Of a DNA stretch of 6,866 nucleotides, positions 6,363 to 6,866 are shown one piece after another. The notes beneath the pieces are model-generated. The model worked only from the letters and a program-made list of their open reading frames with translations, made no database searches and was not told where the DNA came from. This DNA comes from JBLHGU01 sp047615875 (GTDB taxonomy: Bacteria; Pseudomonadota; Gammaproteobacteria; Arenicellales; CAJQKF01), in contig JBLHGU010000266.1 in assembly GCA_047615875.1 (NCBI GenBank), forward strand, positions 1 to 6,866, given 5' to 3'. Each line of letters starts with the position of its first letter. The stretch's first letter is position 1. A program made the translations under genes and the position numbers.

Positions 6363-6381
6363 TGCCCAGCCCGGGCAACAA
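6359..6381 (-). promoter_or_regulatory. Hairpin over the cvpA start codon and dedD/cvpA ATGA overlap
   Basis: In minus-strand RNA, UUGCCC (6373-6378) pairs with GGGCAA (6362-6367) around a five-base loop. The stem can extend by G-U, U-G and U-A pairs to 6359-6361, which would place the whole AUG of cvpA in the stem. The cvpA start shares ATGA with the dedD stop, so a ribosome ending dedD would melt the hairpin. This is inferred translational coupling. Confidence 0.45.
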
Positions 6382-6866
6382 ACGCATTTTGTTTCAAGCT
6401 CTTGTTAATTTGCGCCTTAATTCTTTGTGCCTGTTTGCGATTATCGTAGGGTCCAACCCATACTCTGACTACGGTTCGATCCTGAATTTTTATAGCACGT
6501 TTTTTGGCGGGAAAATCGAGCTTCTTTAAATCGTCAACTAGTTTGTTAGCGTTGGATTTTTTATCGAAAGCACCAACCCGCACAATCCATTGACTCGATT
6601 TATACTCAGAAACCTTGCTTTCGCTCGACTCTCTACTCAGTGTTTTAGTTTGTTTAACTTCAACCACATTTAAAACTGCAGAGGGCTTTGCAATCTGAGT
6701 TACTGGACTCAAGTGCGGTGTAATATTTAATGCTGGCAACTGTTTAGCCTTTACAAAGCCGACCCCGGTTGAACTACTCTCTGAGATAGCGGATCCAGGA
6801 TTATCTTCATTGACAATCTTTGATACAAAGTCTTGCGACGGTACCGCTGGATCTGTACTAATCGGC
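6359..6866 (-). CDS. dedD: SPOR-domain cell-division/envelope protein, C-terminal part (DedD-like)
   Basis: The frame is open from base 6866 to the TGA at 6359-6361, so the gene is cut by the window edge; 168 C-terminal residues are visible. A TTG at 6739 is merely internal. The first ~90 visible residues are rich in Ser, Pro, Val and Thr without clear structure, as expected for a periplasmic linker. A SPOR domain follows at about visible residues 91-166: WIVRVGAF, then NANKLVDDLKKLDFPAKK, then VRVWVGPYDNRKQAQRIKAQ. SPOR domains bind peptidoglycan lacking stem peptides at the division septum. E. coli DedD is an inner-membrane protein with this layout and lies next to cvpA-purF, which supports the name. 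The N-terminal membrane anchor should lie beyond the window, probably followed by folC. Another SPOR protein in the same position cannot be ruled out. Confidence 0.88.
   Translation of the reverse strand, partial: PISTDPAVPSQDFVSKIVNEDNPGSAISESSSTGVGFVKAKQLPALNITPHLSPVTQIAKPSAVLNVVEVKQTKTLSRESSESKVSEYKSSQWIVRVGAFDKKSNANKLVDDLKKLDFPAKKRAIKIQDRTVVRVWVGPYDNRKQAQRIKAQINKSLKQNAFVARAGQ

Noticed and set aside
6737..6739. TTG as the start of the SPOR-domain gene
   Set aside because: The frame remains open upstream to base 6866 with sensible linker residues, so the gene starts outside the window and TTG is internal.
1..6866. Search for mobile elements, CRISPR arrays, tRNA or rRNA genes, toxin-antitoxin or defence genes
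   Set aside because: All coding space is taken by seven recognised housekeeping genes; no repeated spacers, transposase-like frames, terminal repeats or cloverleaf sequences were seen by eye on either strand.

Overview
The window is a stretch of ordinary chromosomal housekeeping genes from a Gram-negative proteobacterium, most likely a gammaproteobacterium and less likely a betaproteobacterium. The reasons are an LpxH-type lipid A enzyme, a dedD-cvpA-purF cluster arranged as in E. coli, enzymes that match E. coli IlvH and PurF in length and motifs, and a short-form phosphatidylserine decarboxylase beside pssA and the ilv genes. I cannot name the genus. There are no mobile elements, tRNA or rRNA genes, CRISPR arrays or defence systems, and base composition looks uniform by eye.

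Layout, in order of transcription. A minus-strand operon runs from about 3170 down to the left edge: ilvB (GTG start at 3170), ilvN (its ATG directly abuts the ilvB stop), psd (26-base gap) and pssA (overlaps the psd stop by 8 bases, cut by the window edge). It covers the first committed step of branched-chain amino acid synthesis and the two consecutive steps that make phosphatidylethanolamine from CDP-diacylglycerol. The ilvC gene that often follows ilvN is absent here. A roughly 320-base divergent intergenic region (3171-3493) holds a candidate ilvB promoter and several inverted repeats that would fold in the ilvB leader RNA. lpxH lies alone on the plus strand. A second minus-strand operon enters from the right edge: dedD (partial, SPOR domain), cvpA (ATGA overlap) and purF (14-base gap). 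purF and lpxH converge and overlap by 17 bases, so no intergenic terminator fits between them.

I found no new system. Points worth a second look: the usual catalytic Asp of Psd is His; acetolactate synthase carries Gly-Glu-Ala where the thiamine diphosphate motif usually has Gly-Asp-Gly; the ilvB leader may be structured; a predicted hairpin covers the cvpA start codon; lpxH appears to lack an ATG start; and lpxH and purF overlap tail to tail.
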